Source: JALOAF01 sp035446765 (GTDB lineage Bacteria; Patescibacteriota; Gracilibacteria; Absconditabacterales; Absconditicoccaceae). Taken from it: 36,647 nucleotides of DNA. The translations under genes were made by a program, and so were the position numbers. This document shows positions 13,493 through 20,709 of this stretch, one piece after another. Location: contig DAOTFU010000008.1 in assembly GCA_035446765.1 (NCBI GenBank), forward strand, positions 1 through 36,647. Direction: 5' to 3'. How positions within the stretch are numbered: the stretch's first letter is position 1; each line of letters opens with the position of its first letter. The notes under the pieces were generated by a model. The model saw nothing but the letters and a program-made list of their open reading frames with translations, was not told the DNA's origin and ran no database searches.

Positions 13493-15031
13493 ATGCAAAA
13501 ACTAATTATCACCAAATCATTGTTCAAAGAATTTTGTGAAAATCCTAAGCTAGCTCGATGGCACAAAAATGACGCCAAAATTTACAACAAAATCAATCAA
13601 GAAACTTATTGAGCCATGGATTGAGCACTTATCGGTCAAGAAGTAGAAAATATGGTCAAAAAATTGCGAGACCCAAAAGATATAAGTATAGTCTCTTGAT
13701 ACAACACTAAAGATTTCCACAACACATATCATCAGGCCACACAAAAGAGTCTAGATCACGACATGCCAATCATCTATCAAGCTTGATTGTTACGAGATAA
13801 TTTATTCGTCAAATGTGATTTTCTCCAAAAAAATGATCAATGAAAATATGATCTAATAGAGGTTAAGGCAAAAAACAAGATTCGCAAACCAAATAAAGAT
13901 GAGACACTGTTGGATGATCTTGTGGCAGATTGTAGCTTTCAAAGATATGTTTTATCCAAGGCTTTGTGAGACCAATTTTCATGAAAGGTATGGATATATC
14001 ATCTTAATTCTGACTATATCAAAGATGGAGAAATCATCCCATCACAAATTATCATCAAAGAAGATGTGACAGAGGAGTTGGCACAAGATTCTTGGGTAGA
14101 AGACAGGATTAAATCTATCCAAAAAACAATACTTCTTCCCAAAAAAGAATTTGAAGAATGGTTTCCGTACCAATGAGAAAATCCACTTATATATTTTGGA
14201 GACAGTCCCAAAAAATGAACAATACGAAATATTCCACATTTTAAAACTTCCAAAAAAAAACTTACATCACTATACGAATTATGAAAGACTAAAATTGATG
14301 ATTTATGAGATGAAGAAATGGAGCTTATTGCTTCAAAAGATAAAGAAGAAAATAATTTTCAAAAATATATTAAAATATACAGAGAATGAATTAAAGTTGA
14401 TAAACAAGAAATCAAAGAGAGATTTTCTCATCTAAGTTTTCCTTTGTTTTTCTATGATTATGAAACTGTATCTCGACCAATACCAATATTTGAACAAACT
14501 CATCCACGACAGCAAGTAGTAGTGCAGTATTCTATGCACAAGATGGATGCAGATGGGGAGATCACTCATTTTGAATGACTGATAAAGCCTTGAGTAAAAA
14601 CAAACAAAGATGTGGTAGATAAGTTTGTCCAAGATGTATGAGAAGCAAGATGAACATTTATCGTCCGAAACAAGTGATTTGAAAACAGTAGAAATGAAGA
14701 AATGTGAATTATGTACCCAGAGTACAAAGAATTTTTTGAACAAGTAAATTTACAGACTTTTGATCTTATGGATGTATTTAGAGATATGTTGTATTTTGAT
14801 CCAGATTTTTGAGGATCTTGTAGTATCAAAAAAGTTCTGCCAGTCTTGTCAGACATTACTTACGAATGAATGACAGTTTCAAATGGTGGAGATGCTTCCA
14901 ACTATCTCCAGAAATTAATCAATAATCAATTACCAATAGAGATATCAATCGAGAATTTACTAGAGTATTGTAAGCAAGATACTCGAGCAATGGTAGAGAT
15001 TTATAATTTTTTGAAAGAGAAGATTAATTAA
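13493..15031 (+). CDS. DUF2779-family protein: PD-(D/E)XK-like nuclease joined to a DnaQ-like exonuclease (512 aa)
   Basis: With TGA=Gly the frame runs from ATG 13493 to TAA 15029-15031. The N-terminal half contains a Cas4/RecB-like signature: VKCDFL near residue 106, then YDLIEVKAK near 118-126, the expected D...E-x-K of PD-(D/E)XK nucleases. The C-terminal half matches DUF2779, a DEDD exonuclease-like family: FYDYETV near 319-325, FIVRNKGFENSRN near 388, DLMDVF near 424 and EYCKQDTRAMVEIY near 492-505. The role of such proteins is unproven; nucleic-acid processing or defence is inference. A TATAAT at 13431-13436 could be the -10 element. The gene stands alone between terminators. The same DNA read in other frames gives only shadow ORFs. 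Confidence 0.82.
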
Positions 15032-15069
15032 ACTACATATCATTATGTACAAAATATTTTGACAAAAAA

Positions 15070-15092
15070 CGCCTCTCCAATTTGGAGGGGCG
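15070..15092. terminator. Bidirectional terminator between convergent genes
   Basis: CGCCTCTCC/GGAGGGGCG form a 9-bp stem (one G-T pair) around a 5-nt loop. Plus-strand transcripts leave into CTTCATTTTCTT, minus-strand transcripts into GTTTTTTG. It lies between the DUF2779 gene and the convergent 123-aa gene and can serve both. Confidence 0.8.
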
Positions 15093-15102
15093 CTTCATTT
15101 TC

Positions 15103-15474
15103 TTAATTTAAAATAGTTTTGTCATAACCGACATATCGGGACAAAGCCCTCAAATCGGTAATCTTTTCTAAAAACATAGGCATCCCCATCAAAGATTCAT
15201 AAGATTTACCCACCCACGGCAAAGTATCTTTTTTGATCTCTGCTATGGTACCTGTAGCTTTATAGACGTAGCATATATCTGTCTTATCATCTATCAAAAA
15301 TATGAATGATGATTTGGACAGTAGTTTTGTACTTTCTATAATTGCCTCCGCATCTTGTAAATCTTTGGGCGCAATACACGCTATTATTAGATTTTCAAGA
15401 TTTTCTTTGAACTCTTTGGGAACTTGATCCACATATTCTCTGGCGTCGAAAAAAATTAAATATCTGTTTTCCAT
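15103..15474 (-). CDS. Hypothetical cytosolic protein (123 aa)
   Basis: I do not recognise this family. The frame runs from ATG 15474 to TAA at 15103 with no in-frame TGA. It begins MENRYLIFFDAREYVDQVP and has alternating hydrophobic strands (NLIIACIAP, SFIFLIDD, ICYVYKATG), suggesting a small alpha/beta fold with no signal peptide or membrane span. It has two cysteines and no obvious catalytic motif. A good promoter lies upstream on the same strand and the bidirectional terminator at 15070 follows, so it is probably expressed alone. The A/T-only leader resembles those of the other small genes here. Confidence 0.65.
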   Translation of the reverse strand: MENRYLIFFDAREYVDQVPKEFKENLENLIIACIAPKDLQDAEAIIESTKLLSKSSFIFLIDDKTDICYVYKATGTIAEIKKDTLPWVGKSYESLMGMPMFLEKITDLRALSRYVGYDKTILN

Positions 15475-15512
15475 ACTGATTATTTTTTATTATTTTTATT
15501 TTATCATAAAAT

Positions 15513-15540
15513 ATGATACACAATAAAGTATAAAAGTCAA
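15513..15540 (-). promoter_or_regulatory. Promoter of the 123-aa gene
   Basis: On the minus strand TTGACT (15540-15535) is separated by 16 nt from TATCAT (15518-15513). The predicted start lies about 30 nt before the ATG at 15474, leaving a short leader made almost only of A and T. Confidence 0.55.
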
Positions 15541-15567
15541 TATAATTCGATGTTTTTTAAAATTAAA

Positions 15568-15593
15568 ACCCTCTCCTTTATTTTGGAGAGGGT
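15568..15593 (-). terminator. Terminator after the 132-aa gene
   Basis: ACCCTCTCC/GGAGAGGGT form a perfect 9-bp stem around an 8-nt loop, directly after the TAA of the minus-strand gene at 15600. On that strand it is followed by TTTTAATTTT, an interrupted but adequate T-rich tract. Confidence 0.75.
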
Positions 15594-15599
15594 ATTGGT

Positions 15600-15998
15600 T
15601 TATAATCTTTCTCTTACTTTGTGGGCTAATCTGCTAGCAATCGATCTTATTGATCTAAAAAGTTTTTCACTAAAGTTTTTTAGTTTTCTTTTTAGCATAC
15701 CATACAGACCTTGCTTTTCTTGCTTGTTGAATACCTTACAAATTACCCAATACGCAAATCCTTGAAAAAAAACTTCTTTTTGATCAGGATTTTGCTTTAA
15801 AAATTTTTCCAGTTCACTTGGAGCGCCTTTGTGTATCACAGCACAATCTCTTCCAAAGATTCTGTCGATTTCAGACATTCGACCAGCACACCAAATAGTT
15901 CTGTTTTGTATTGCCAAGTGTATTGTCATAATAATATATATTTTTGTTGTAAAAAATACCATACATATTATATGCGCAATATCAATATTATTTTTCAC
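15600..15998 (-). CDS. Hypothetical protein with basic C-terminus (up to 132 aa)
   Basis: I do not recognise this protein. The frame from ATG 15998 ends at TAA 15600-15602. A second start, ATG 15929 (MTIHLAIQNRTIWCAGRMSE), would give 109 aa; the longer form adds a hydrophobic N-terminus that could be a membrane or signal segment. The middle has ELEKFLKQNPDQKEVFFQGF, and the last 40 residues are strongly basic (KRKLKNFSEKLFRSIRSI), as in nucleic-acid- or membrane-binding tails. No in-frame TGA occurs although Gly is present. A terminator follows immediately. The start choice is uncertain. Confidence 0.5.
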   Translation of the reverse strand: MKNNIDIAHIICMVFFTTKIYIIMTIHLAIQNRTIWCAGRMSEIDRIFGRDCAVIHKGAPSELEKFLKQNPDQKEVFFQGFAYWVICKVFNKQEKQGLYGMLKRKLKNFSEKLFRSIRSIASRLAHKVRERL

Positions 15999-16086
15999 TT
16001 GATTTTTTTAATAAACTCATTAAAAAACAAAACCTTGTTTGAGAGTCAGACAATAGCCAATGTTAACAAAAAAAATAATAAAAAAA

Positions 16087-16209
16087 ATGAATTCAGCTAC
16101 AAAAATTGGTTCCAAAAACCGTAAACATCCCAAGGGGGGTATTAGAACCAGTAATGGTGTTTATGACACCAAAAACGGAAAATTTTACTATTTGATATCA
16201 GGGGATTAG
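16087..16209 (+). CDS. Very small basic protein (40 aa), unknown
   Basis: ATG 16087 to TAG 16207-16209 encodes 40 residues, including KIGSKNRKHPKGG, GVYDTKNGKFYYL and a terminal ISGD. It is basic and rich in Gly, Asn and Lys, with no membrane segment; I do not recognise it. Evidence that it is real is contextual: a leader almost identical in style to that of the 71-aa gene (aaaaaaaataataaaaaaa before the ATG), a sensible amino-acid composition, and a strong terminator shortly downstream. A weak promoter candidate is TTGAGA (16039) with TGTTAA (16061). A hairpin, ATATCAGG/CCTGATAT (16195-16218), overlaps the stop codon and could affect mRNA stability. Confidence 0.55.
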   Translation: MNSATKIGSKNRKHPKGGIRTSNGVYDTKNGKFYYLISGD

Positions 16210-16231
16210 TCCTGATATTGTTTATCAAGAT

Positions 16232-16261
16232 GCTAACCTTGAAAAAAGGTTAGCTTTTTTT
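16232..16261 (+). terminator. Rho-independent terminator after the 40-aa gene
   Basis: GCTAACCTT/AAGGTTAGC form a perfect 9-bp stem with a 5-nt A-rich loop, followed by seven T. It separates the small-gene region from the ribosomal-protein operon. Confidence 0.9.
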
Positions 16262-16329
16262 GTTTAGTCGATATATATTTTGTTTGATTGTCCTTGTATA
16301 TCTTTTCAAAAATTTTCTCAAAAAATCTC

Positions 16330-16357
16330 TTGAATTTTGTGTCTAGATTCATACATT
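16330..16357 (+). promoter_or_regulatory. Candidate promoter of the rplJ-rplL unit
   Basis: TTGAAT (16330-16335) is followed after 16 nt by TACATT (16352-16357). The predicted start, near 16364, coincides with the first base of the L10 leader helix, which makes the assignment plausible. Confidence 0.5.
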
Positions 16358-16363
16358 ATTGTC

Positions 16364-16425
16364 AACTTACCGGAGACAGTAGGCTATTCTATTCAATAGA
16401 AAAGTAAGTTCCTACCTAGGTTATA
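16364..16425 (+). ncRNA. Ribosomal protein L10 leader (autoregulatory mRNA structure)
   Basis: The segment has the layout of the L10-binding leader known upstream of rplJ in many bacteria. An outer helix AACTTAC/GTAAGTT (16364-16370 and 16404-16410) encloses CGGAGACAGTAGG and a small CTATT/AATAG hairpin. It is followed by CCTACCTAGGTTAT, which can pair with CAGTAGG. In the known family, the L10-L12 complex binds this leader when in excess and represses its own operon. It lies 70 nt before the rplJ ATG and just after a promoter. Assignment is by motif and position, not by covariance search. Confidence 0.7.
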
Positions 16426-16445
16426 TCAAAATATTTTTTTGTTAT

Positions 16446-16472
16446 GACCCACACTTCGGATGGTCGTTTTTT
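16446..16472 (+). terminator. Possible attenuator between L10 leader and rplJ
   Basis: A short GACC/GGTC stem with a CTTCGG tetraloop-type apex is followed by GTTTTTTATTT. It sits where L10-leader transcripts of other bacteria carry an attenuator. The stem is imperfect, so the call is tentative. Confidence 0.45.
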
Positions 16473-16494
16473 ATTTAAGATTGAAATTTTTAAG

Positions 16495-17199
16495 ATGGCT
16501 ATTAGTAGAGAAAAGAAACAAGAATTGGTTACACAATACGTACAAGATTTAAAAGAAGCAAAAAACCTTGTTGTTTTCAAACAAAGTGGTTTGTCTGTAG
16601 CTACAGATGCTGATATTAGAAGGGAAGTGAGAGAAACCGAATGAAAATACAATGTAATTAGAAAAAGATTGTTCCTTAGAGCTCTCAAAGAAGCTGGTTA
16701 TCCAGAAGTTGCTTTGGATCAATTACCATGATCTGCTGTTGCTGTGTATGCAAGAGGAGATGAGTATGCACCCCTAAAAGTTATAAATAAATATCAAAAA
16801 GAATTCAAAAAAAGTAAAGATTTGGATACAAATTTTGAATTTTTGGGAGGATGGTTCAACAAAGAGTGGAAAGATGCTGATTATGTAAATGAATTGGCAA
16901 ACATACCAAGCAGAGAAGAACTATTATCAAAATTGGTGTGGATATTCAATTATCCAGTACAATCACTTACTTCTGTATTGGATCAAATAGCAAAGAAAAA
17001 AGTTGAATGATGAGATACAGCACCTGTTGCTGAAGAAACTAAACCTGAAGAACCAAAAGAAGAAGTAAAAGAAGAAGTAAGTGAAGAACCAAAAGAAGAA
17101 GAATCAAAAACTGAAGTAGCTGAAGAAGCTAAAAGTGAAGAAGCTACAACACAAGAAACAGCTGAACAATCTTCAGATAATGAAGAAAAATCAGAATAA
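16495..17199 (+). CDS. rplJ: 50S ribosomal protein L10 with long acidic C-terminal tail (234 aa)
   Basis: L10 anchors the L12 dimers of the ribosomal stalk to 23S rRNA. ATG 16495 begins MAISREKKQELVTQYVQDLK, and the usual AKNLVVFKQSGLSV and IRKRLFLRAL segments follow; internal TGA codons read as Gly. The folded part plus L12-binding helix ends near residue 171, about the family's normal length. Beyond it lies a tail of about 60 residues made mainly of Glu, Lys, Ser, Thr and Ala (for example EEPKEEVKEEVSEEPKEEES), which is not standard for L10. The gene is preceded by an L10 leader and followed by rplL after a 69-nt gap containing a stem-loop. rplK and rplA, the usual upstream neighbours, are not in this window. 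Confidence 0.93.
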
Positions 17200-17203
17200 T
17201 AAA

Positions 17204-17240
17204 AGCGTTGCAACGATTCAACGATGAAACGTTTCAACGT
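17204..17240 (+). other. Stem-loop in the rplJ-rplL gap
   Basis: CGTTGCAACG and CGTTTCAACG pair over 10 positions with one mismatch. The sequence is built from the elements GTTGCAACGA and AAACGTT, the same ones found in the terminator at 29677. No T-tract follows at once, so processing or partial attenuation is more likely than termination. Confidence 0.55.
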
Positions 17241-17268
17241 CCTATTTACTTATTAATTAGTATTGAGA

Positions 17269-17655
17269 ATGGAATTGTCAAAGAATGCACAAAAAATCAT
17301 GGACTTAGTAAAAGAAATGAGTGCTATTGAATTAAATGAGCTTGTTAAAGCTTTCGAAGAAGAATTTGGAGTTACAGCTGCTGCGACTGTTGTTGCTGCT
17401 GGTGGTGCTGCTGGTGGAGACACTGATGGAGATGCTGGATGAGATTCTGCTTCAAACATTGAACTTACAGAAATTGGAGGACAAAAAATTGCTGTAATCA
17501 AAGTAGTAAAAGAATTACTAGGACTTTGATTAAAAGAAGCAAAAGAAATGGTAGAAAAAGCTCCTGTAGTTTTGAAAGAAAATGCAAAAGATGATGAAAT
17601 CGAAGCATTCAAAACAAAATTGGAAGAAGCTGGTGCAACTGTTTCATTGAAATAG
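17269..17655 (+). CDS. rplL: 50S ribosomal protein L7/L12 (128 aa)
   Basis: L12 forms the mobile stalk that recruits translation GTPases. ATG 17269 starts MELSKNAQKIMDLVKEMSAI; the N-terminal dimerisation domain is followed by an Ala/Gly-rich hinge (VVAAGGAAGGDTDGDAG) and the C-terminal domain with LLGLGLKEAKEMVEKAP and a terminal LEEAGATVSLK. The second Gly of LLGLGLKEAK, part of the factor-binding face and nearly invariant, is encoded by TGA, which is direct evidence for the recoding. Length is normal. Its start has only GAGA upstream as a possible weak Shine-Dalgarno. Confidence 0.96.
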
Positions 17656-17684
17656 TTGGTATTTATCCAATAGTGACTTGATTT

Positions 17685-17714
17685 TTGTATTCAAAAACTT
17701 AAACCAAGTATAAT
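17685..17714 (+). promoter_or_regulatory. Promoter before rpsB
   Basis: TTGTAT (17685-17690), an 18-nt spacer and a perfect TATAAT (17709-17714). It would start rpsB transcription separately from rplJ-rplL. Confidence 0.6.
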
Positions 17715-17760
17715 GGATGAAAAATTAGAAAATTCATTTATTTAATTCAGAAAATTGATA

Positions 17761-18420
17761 ATGAGCATTACTGTAAAACAAATAGTAGATGCACAAGTAC
17801 ATGTTGGTACATTGAAAAGCGAAGCACATCCAAAAACAAGAAATTATCGAGTAGACATCATCAACAACATAGTAGTTCTAAATCCTGAGATGATTTTAGA
17901 ACAGCTAGAAAATGCAAGAAAAAAAGTAAAAGAAGCCAAAAAAGATGGAAAAGAAATTTTGCTTGTATGTGAAAAAAAGATGTATGCTGATGAGATTAAA
18001 GTACTAGGAGAAAAGTATGGGGTTTCTTACCTCAATCACAAAGCTCCTGGAGGATTTTTGACTAATTTTGATACTTTCAAAGTTAGAATTGATTCTATGA
18101 ACAAGATGAGATCTTTTATGGACAGCGAAGCTTTTGAGTCTCTTACCAAAAAAGAACAACTTATTCACAAAAGAAAACTAGCTAGAGCTAGTAAGGTTTA
18201 TGAATGAGTAAAAAAATTGTCAGCAAAACCATGATTAGTAATAGTTGTAGATGGTTCTATGCTTCAAAATTTTATACAAGAGATCAATTTACAAGGAGAT
18301 ATAGATAATATCATAATATCTTCTACCAACTATGATAAATATTTGTGAAAAAATGATATTATAGCAAATATGCTTAGCTATAAAAGTATAGATTTTGTGA
18401 TGAATTATATATTATCTTAA
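17761..18420 (+). CDS. rpsB: 30S ribosomal protein S2 (219 aa)
   Basis: S2 binds the head-body junction of the small subunit. ATG 17761 gives MSITVKQIVDAQVHVGT, then the S2 signatures HPKTRNYR, ILLVCEKKMYADEI, NHKAPGGFLTNF and a C-terminal NIIISSTNYDKYL region. TAA is at 18418-18420. I prefer this ATG over one two codons upstream because MSIT is the first in-frame Met matching the family start. It is slightly shorter than typical S2 (about 240), the loss being at the C-terminus. It lies upstream of tsf, as in most bacteria, but with one membrane-protein gene inserted between them. Confidence 0.93.
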
Positions 18421-18431
18421 TACAAAAATAT

Positions 18432-18935
18432 ATGCTAAATCAAAATAATTCAAACGACACTACACAAAACATAGATTCAACAAAATATGTTCCTGGTAGT
18501 TCTGACAAAAAAAGGGCTATTATGATGTATTTGTTTTTTGGTATTATGGTTACACTTACCAAAAAAGAATTGAATAGTTTTGAATACTATCACCTAAGAC
18601 AATCAGCAGGTCGATGGATATTGTTTTTGTTGATATTAGTGTTTGATGTGGTACTGTTATTTATACCAGTTATCAAATATATCTGACTTATACCACTAAT
18701 TATATTGGTTATTGTACGATTTATAAGTGTAAAACAAGCTCGAGACGGGAAATATTTCATAAGTAAAAAAGAGTCTCCACTCGCATTGTTTTCATCTGTA
18801 TGAACTTGGTTTATAGATTTGTTTGAATTAAATGTAGAATCAAAAAGTCAGGATTCCACAGATTCTCAAGAAAAAGTTGGGGTCTTACCACCAGACGATA
18901 TAGACAAGGACATACAATCACAAAATAAACAGTAA
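18432..18935 (+). CDS. Small membrane protein, DUF4870/Tic20-like (167 aa)
   Basis: ATG 18432 to TAA 18935. After a polar N-terminus of about 30 residues come three predicted hydrophobic segments: near 33-46 (AIMMYLFFGIMVTL), 65-82 (WILFLLILVFDVVLLFIP) and 84-95. Between the first two lies SFEYYHLRQSAGRW, resembling the conserved F-x-x-x-H-x-x-Q-S element of DUF4870/Tic20-like proteins. The C-terminal 50 residues are acidic and polar. The family's biochemical role is unknown. The gene sits 11 nt after rpsB and 26 nt before tsf, so it is probably cotranscribed with them. Confidence 0.6.
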
Positions 18936-18961
18936 ATTTTATTTTAAAAATAAAAATTATC

Positions 18962-19762
18962 ATGGCTATAGATATGAATTTATTAAAGCAATTGAGAGAA
19001 GCTACATTTGCACCACTGAAAGACTGTAAAGATGCCTTATTAGAAGCAAATGGAGACTTGGATCAAGCACAAGAAATTCTAAAAGAAAAATGAGTGTTGA
19101 AGGCATGAAAAAAAGCAGATAGAGAAACAAATGAATGAACTGTAAAAGTTTTGCAACAAGGCGACAAAATAGTTGGTGTTAAATTACTTTGTGAGACAGA
19201 TTTTGTAGCAAAAAATGAATGATTTGATTCTCTTTGCGACAAAATATTACAAGAATTATTGTCTCAAGATGACGTGTTTGACTCAAGAGAACAAGCGCCT
19301 GAATCTTTAGTAAACAAATTAGATGAGATAGTAAAAGAGGCGGTATGATCTATAGGTGAAAATATGAAATTGGCAGATATTATTTCTACCAAAGAAAATG
19401 GTTTCGTATATAATCATCCTGGTAATAAAGTTGCCTCTATAGTGTTCTTTACAGGATCCAATGTTGACGCTGCTAAAGAGATAGCACTACAGGTTGCTGC
19501 TATGAATCCTATGTATTTAGATTTTGATTCAGTACCATCTGATATTATTCAAAAAATGGAAACTGAATTTCGTCAAGAACTCATAGACTCTGGTAAGCCA
19601 GAAAATATGATAGATCAAATATTGAAAGGAAAACTTAGCAAGGCATTGGCAGAAGATGTATTATTAGAACAAGAGTATATTAGAGACGGATCCAAAAAAA
19701 TCAAAAATATTATACCAGAATGATTTACACTAACATCTTACAAAAGATTTGCTGTAAAATAA
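18962..19762 (+). CDS. tsf: Elongation factor Ts (266 aa)
   Basis: EF-Ts is the guanine-nucleotide exchange factor of EF-Tu. ATG 18962 starts MAIDMNLLKQLREATFAPLK; the N-terminal UBA-like domain contains KDCKDALLEANGDLDQA (the usual LREATGAGMMDCKKAL block), followed by CETDFVAKNEGF, which carries the TDFVA motif that contacts EF-Tu. The dimerisation/core region includes HPGNKVASIV and ALQVAAMNPMYL. TGA encodes several conserved glycines. Length is close to the family norm. A C-terminal EDVLLEQEYIRDGSKKI block is also conserved. Confidence 0.95.
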
Positions 19763-19787
19763 TTTACATAGTTTAAAAGTACTACAA

Positions 19788-20357
19788 ATGAACAATTATG
19801 AATTAGTATTGTTGCTAGACAATCAATCAAAAGATTCAGACAGAAAAGAATTGCTATCAAAATTTGAAAAAGATTTTAAAGAAAATATCTTAAAAAAAGA
19901 TGATATGTGAATCCAAGACTTATCTTTTGATATAAAATGAAAGAAATGAAACAATAGGGCTTATTTTATATCTTACCATATACAGTCAGATACTGATACA
20001 CTAAAAGACATCAAAAAGATGTTTCTTTATACCAACACTGTTGTGAGATATAGTATTTTTAAAATGAATCAAGAACAAACTTTTTTTGAATATGAAAAAT
20101 TGAAAAAAGAGCTGGAAAAAATTATGGATTCTTGGGATCAAAAAAGATTTGGTAACAGGATATCATTTCTTTCACATACAGAAAATTCAAAATATATTAA
20201 TTGGAAATCTATACCAATATTGGAAAAATATCTGACTAGATTTGCTACTATAAAACCTAGAAAGTACACCAAAAATCCAGTTAAATTGCAAAAAAAACTA
20301 AGAAGGGAAATTATTAGAGCTAGAACATTATGAATGTTAGATTTTTCTAAATCATAA
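19788..20357 (+). CDS. Fused 30S ribosomal proteins S6 and S18 in one chain (189 aa)
   Basis: A single frame from ATG 19788 to TAA 20355-20357 carries two ribosomal proteins. Residues 1 to about 105 resemble S6: MNNYELVLLLDNQ at the start, GKKGNNRAYFISYHI where S6 has its G-R-x-x-LAY-x-I strand, and TNTVVRYSIFK for the V-L-R-x strand. Residues about 115-189 are S18: YINWKSIPILEKYLTRFATI, KPRKYTKNPVKLQKKLRR, IIRARTLGMLDF. I checked every codon: only TGA (Gly) and sense codons occur, and no stop lies between the halves. S6 and S18 normally form a heterodimer on the platform and are encoded as rpsF-ssb-rpsR; here ssb is absent and the two are joined. The leader AAAGTACTACAA precedes the ATG. Confidence 0.88.
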
Positions 20358-20420
20358 TACAATTCCAGCTTAAATATTTCATAAGATAATTAATCTTTTT
20401 ATTTTGAAAAAAGTACTAAA

Positions 20421-20576
20421 ATGGCCAGTAAATTGAGAAGAATTAGAAAATACAAGTGGACAAAAAGACTAAGAACACATTGATTTAGAGAAAGAATGAA
20501 AAAACGAACAGGTAGAAGAGTATTGTCAAATAGGAGAAAGAAAGGAAGAAAACAGCTGACACCACAAAGAGCTTAA
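20421..20576 (+). CDS. rpmH: 50S ribosomal protein L34 (51 aa)
   Basis: ATG 20421 to TAA 20574-20576. The protein is very basic and contains the L34 hallmark THGFRERMKKRTGRRVLSNR followed by KKGRKQLT. The glycine of THGFR, conserved throughout the family, is a TGA codon. The N-terminus (MASKLRRIRKYKWTKRLR) differs from the usual MKRTFQPS and is a few residues longer. The preceding leader contains AAAGTACTAAA, nearly the same as before the S6-S18 gene. rpmH usually sits near the origin with rnpA; here it lies in the RNA polymerase cluster. Confidence 0.92.
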
Positions 20577-20619
20577 TATAATATCTCATATTAAGACTCT
20601 TTTTGTAAAAAGAAAATAG

Positions 20620-20649
20620 TTGTCAATCATTGTTTTTGGACGCTAATTA
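20620..20649 (+). promoter_or_regulatory. Candidate promoter of rpoB-rpoC
   Basis: TTGTCA (20620-20625), 18-nt spacer, TAATTA (20644-20649). It leaves an approximately 50-nt leader before the rpoB ATG. The 133-nt rpmH-rpoB gap holds no other recognisable signal except a short CTTTTT/AAAAAG inverted repeat near 20598. Confidence 0.5.
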
Positions 20650-20709
20650 TCAGTTACAGACTAAGGACCCAAAGTTAAAAGTTTACTTTCACTAAAATTT
20701 TCAAAGACT

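Noticed and set aside
14151..14435. A separate 94-aa basic protein on the plus strand
   Set aside because: It is a different frame of the DUF2779 gene, whose own frame is continuous with TGA=Gly and contains the conserved motifs.
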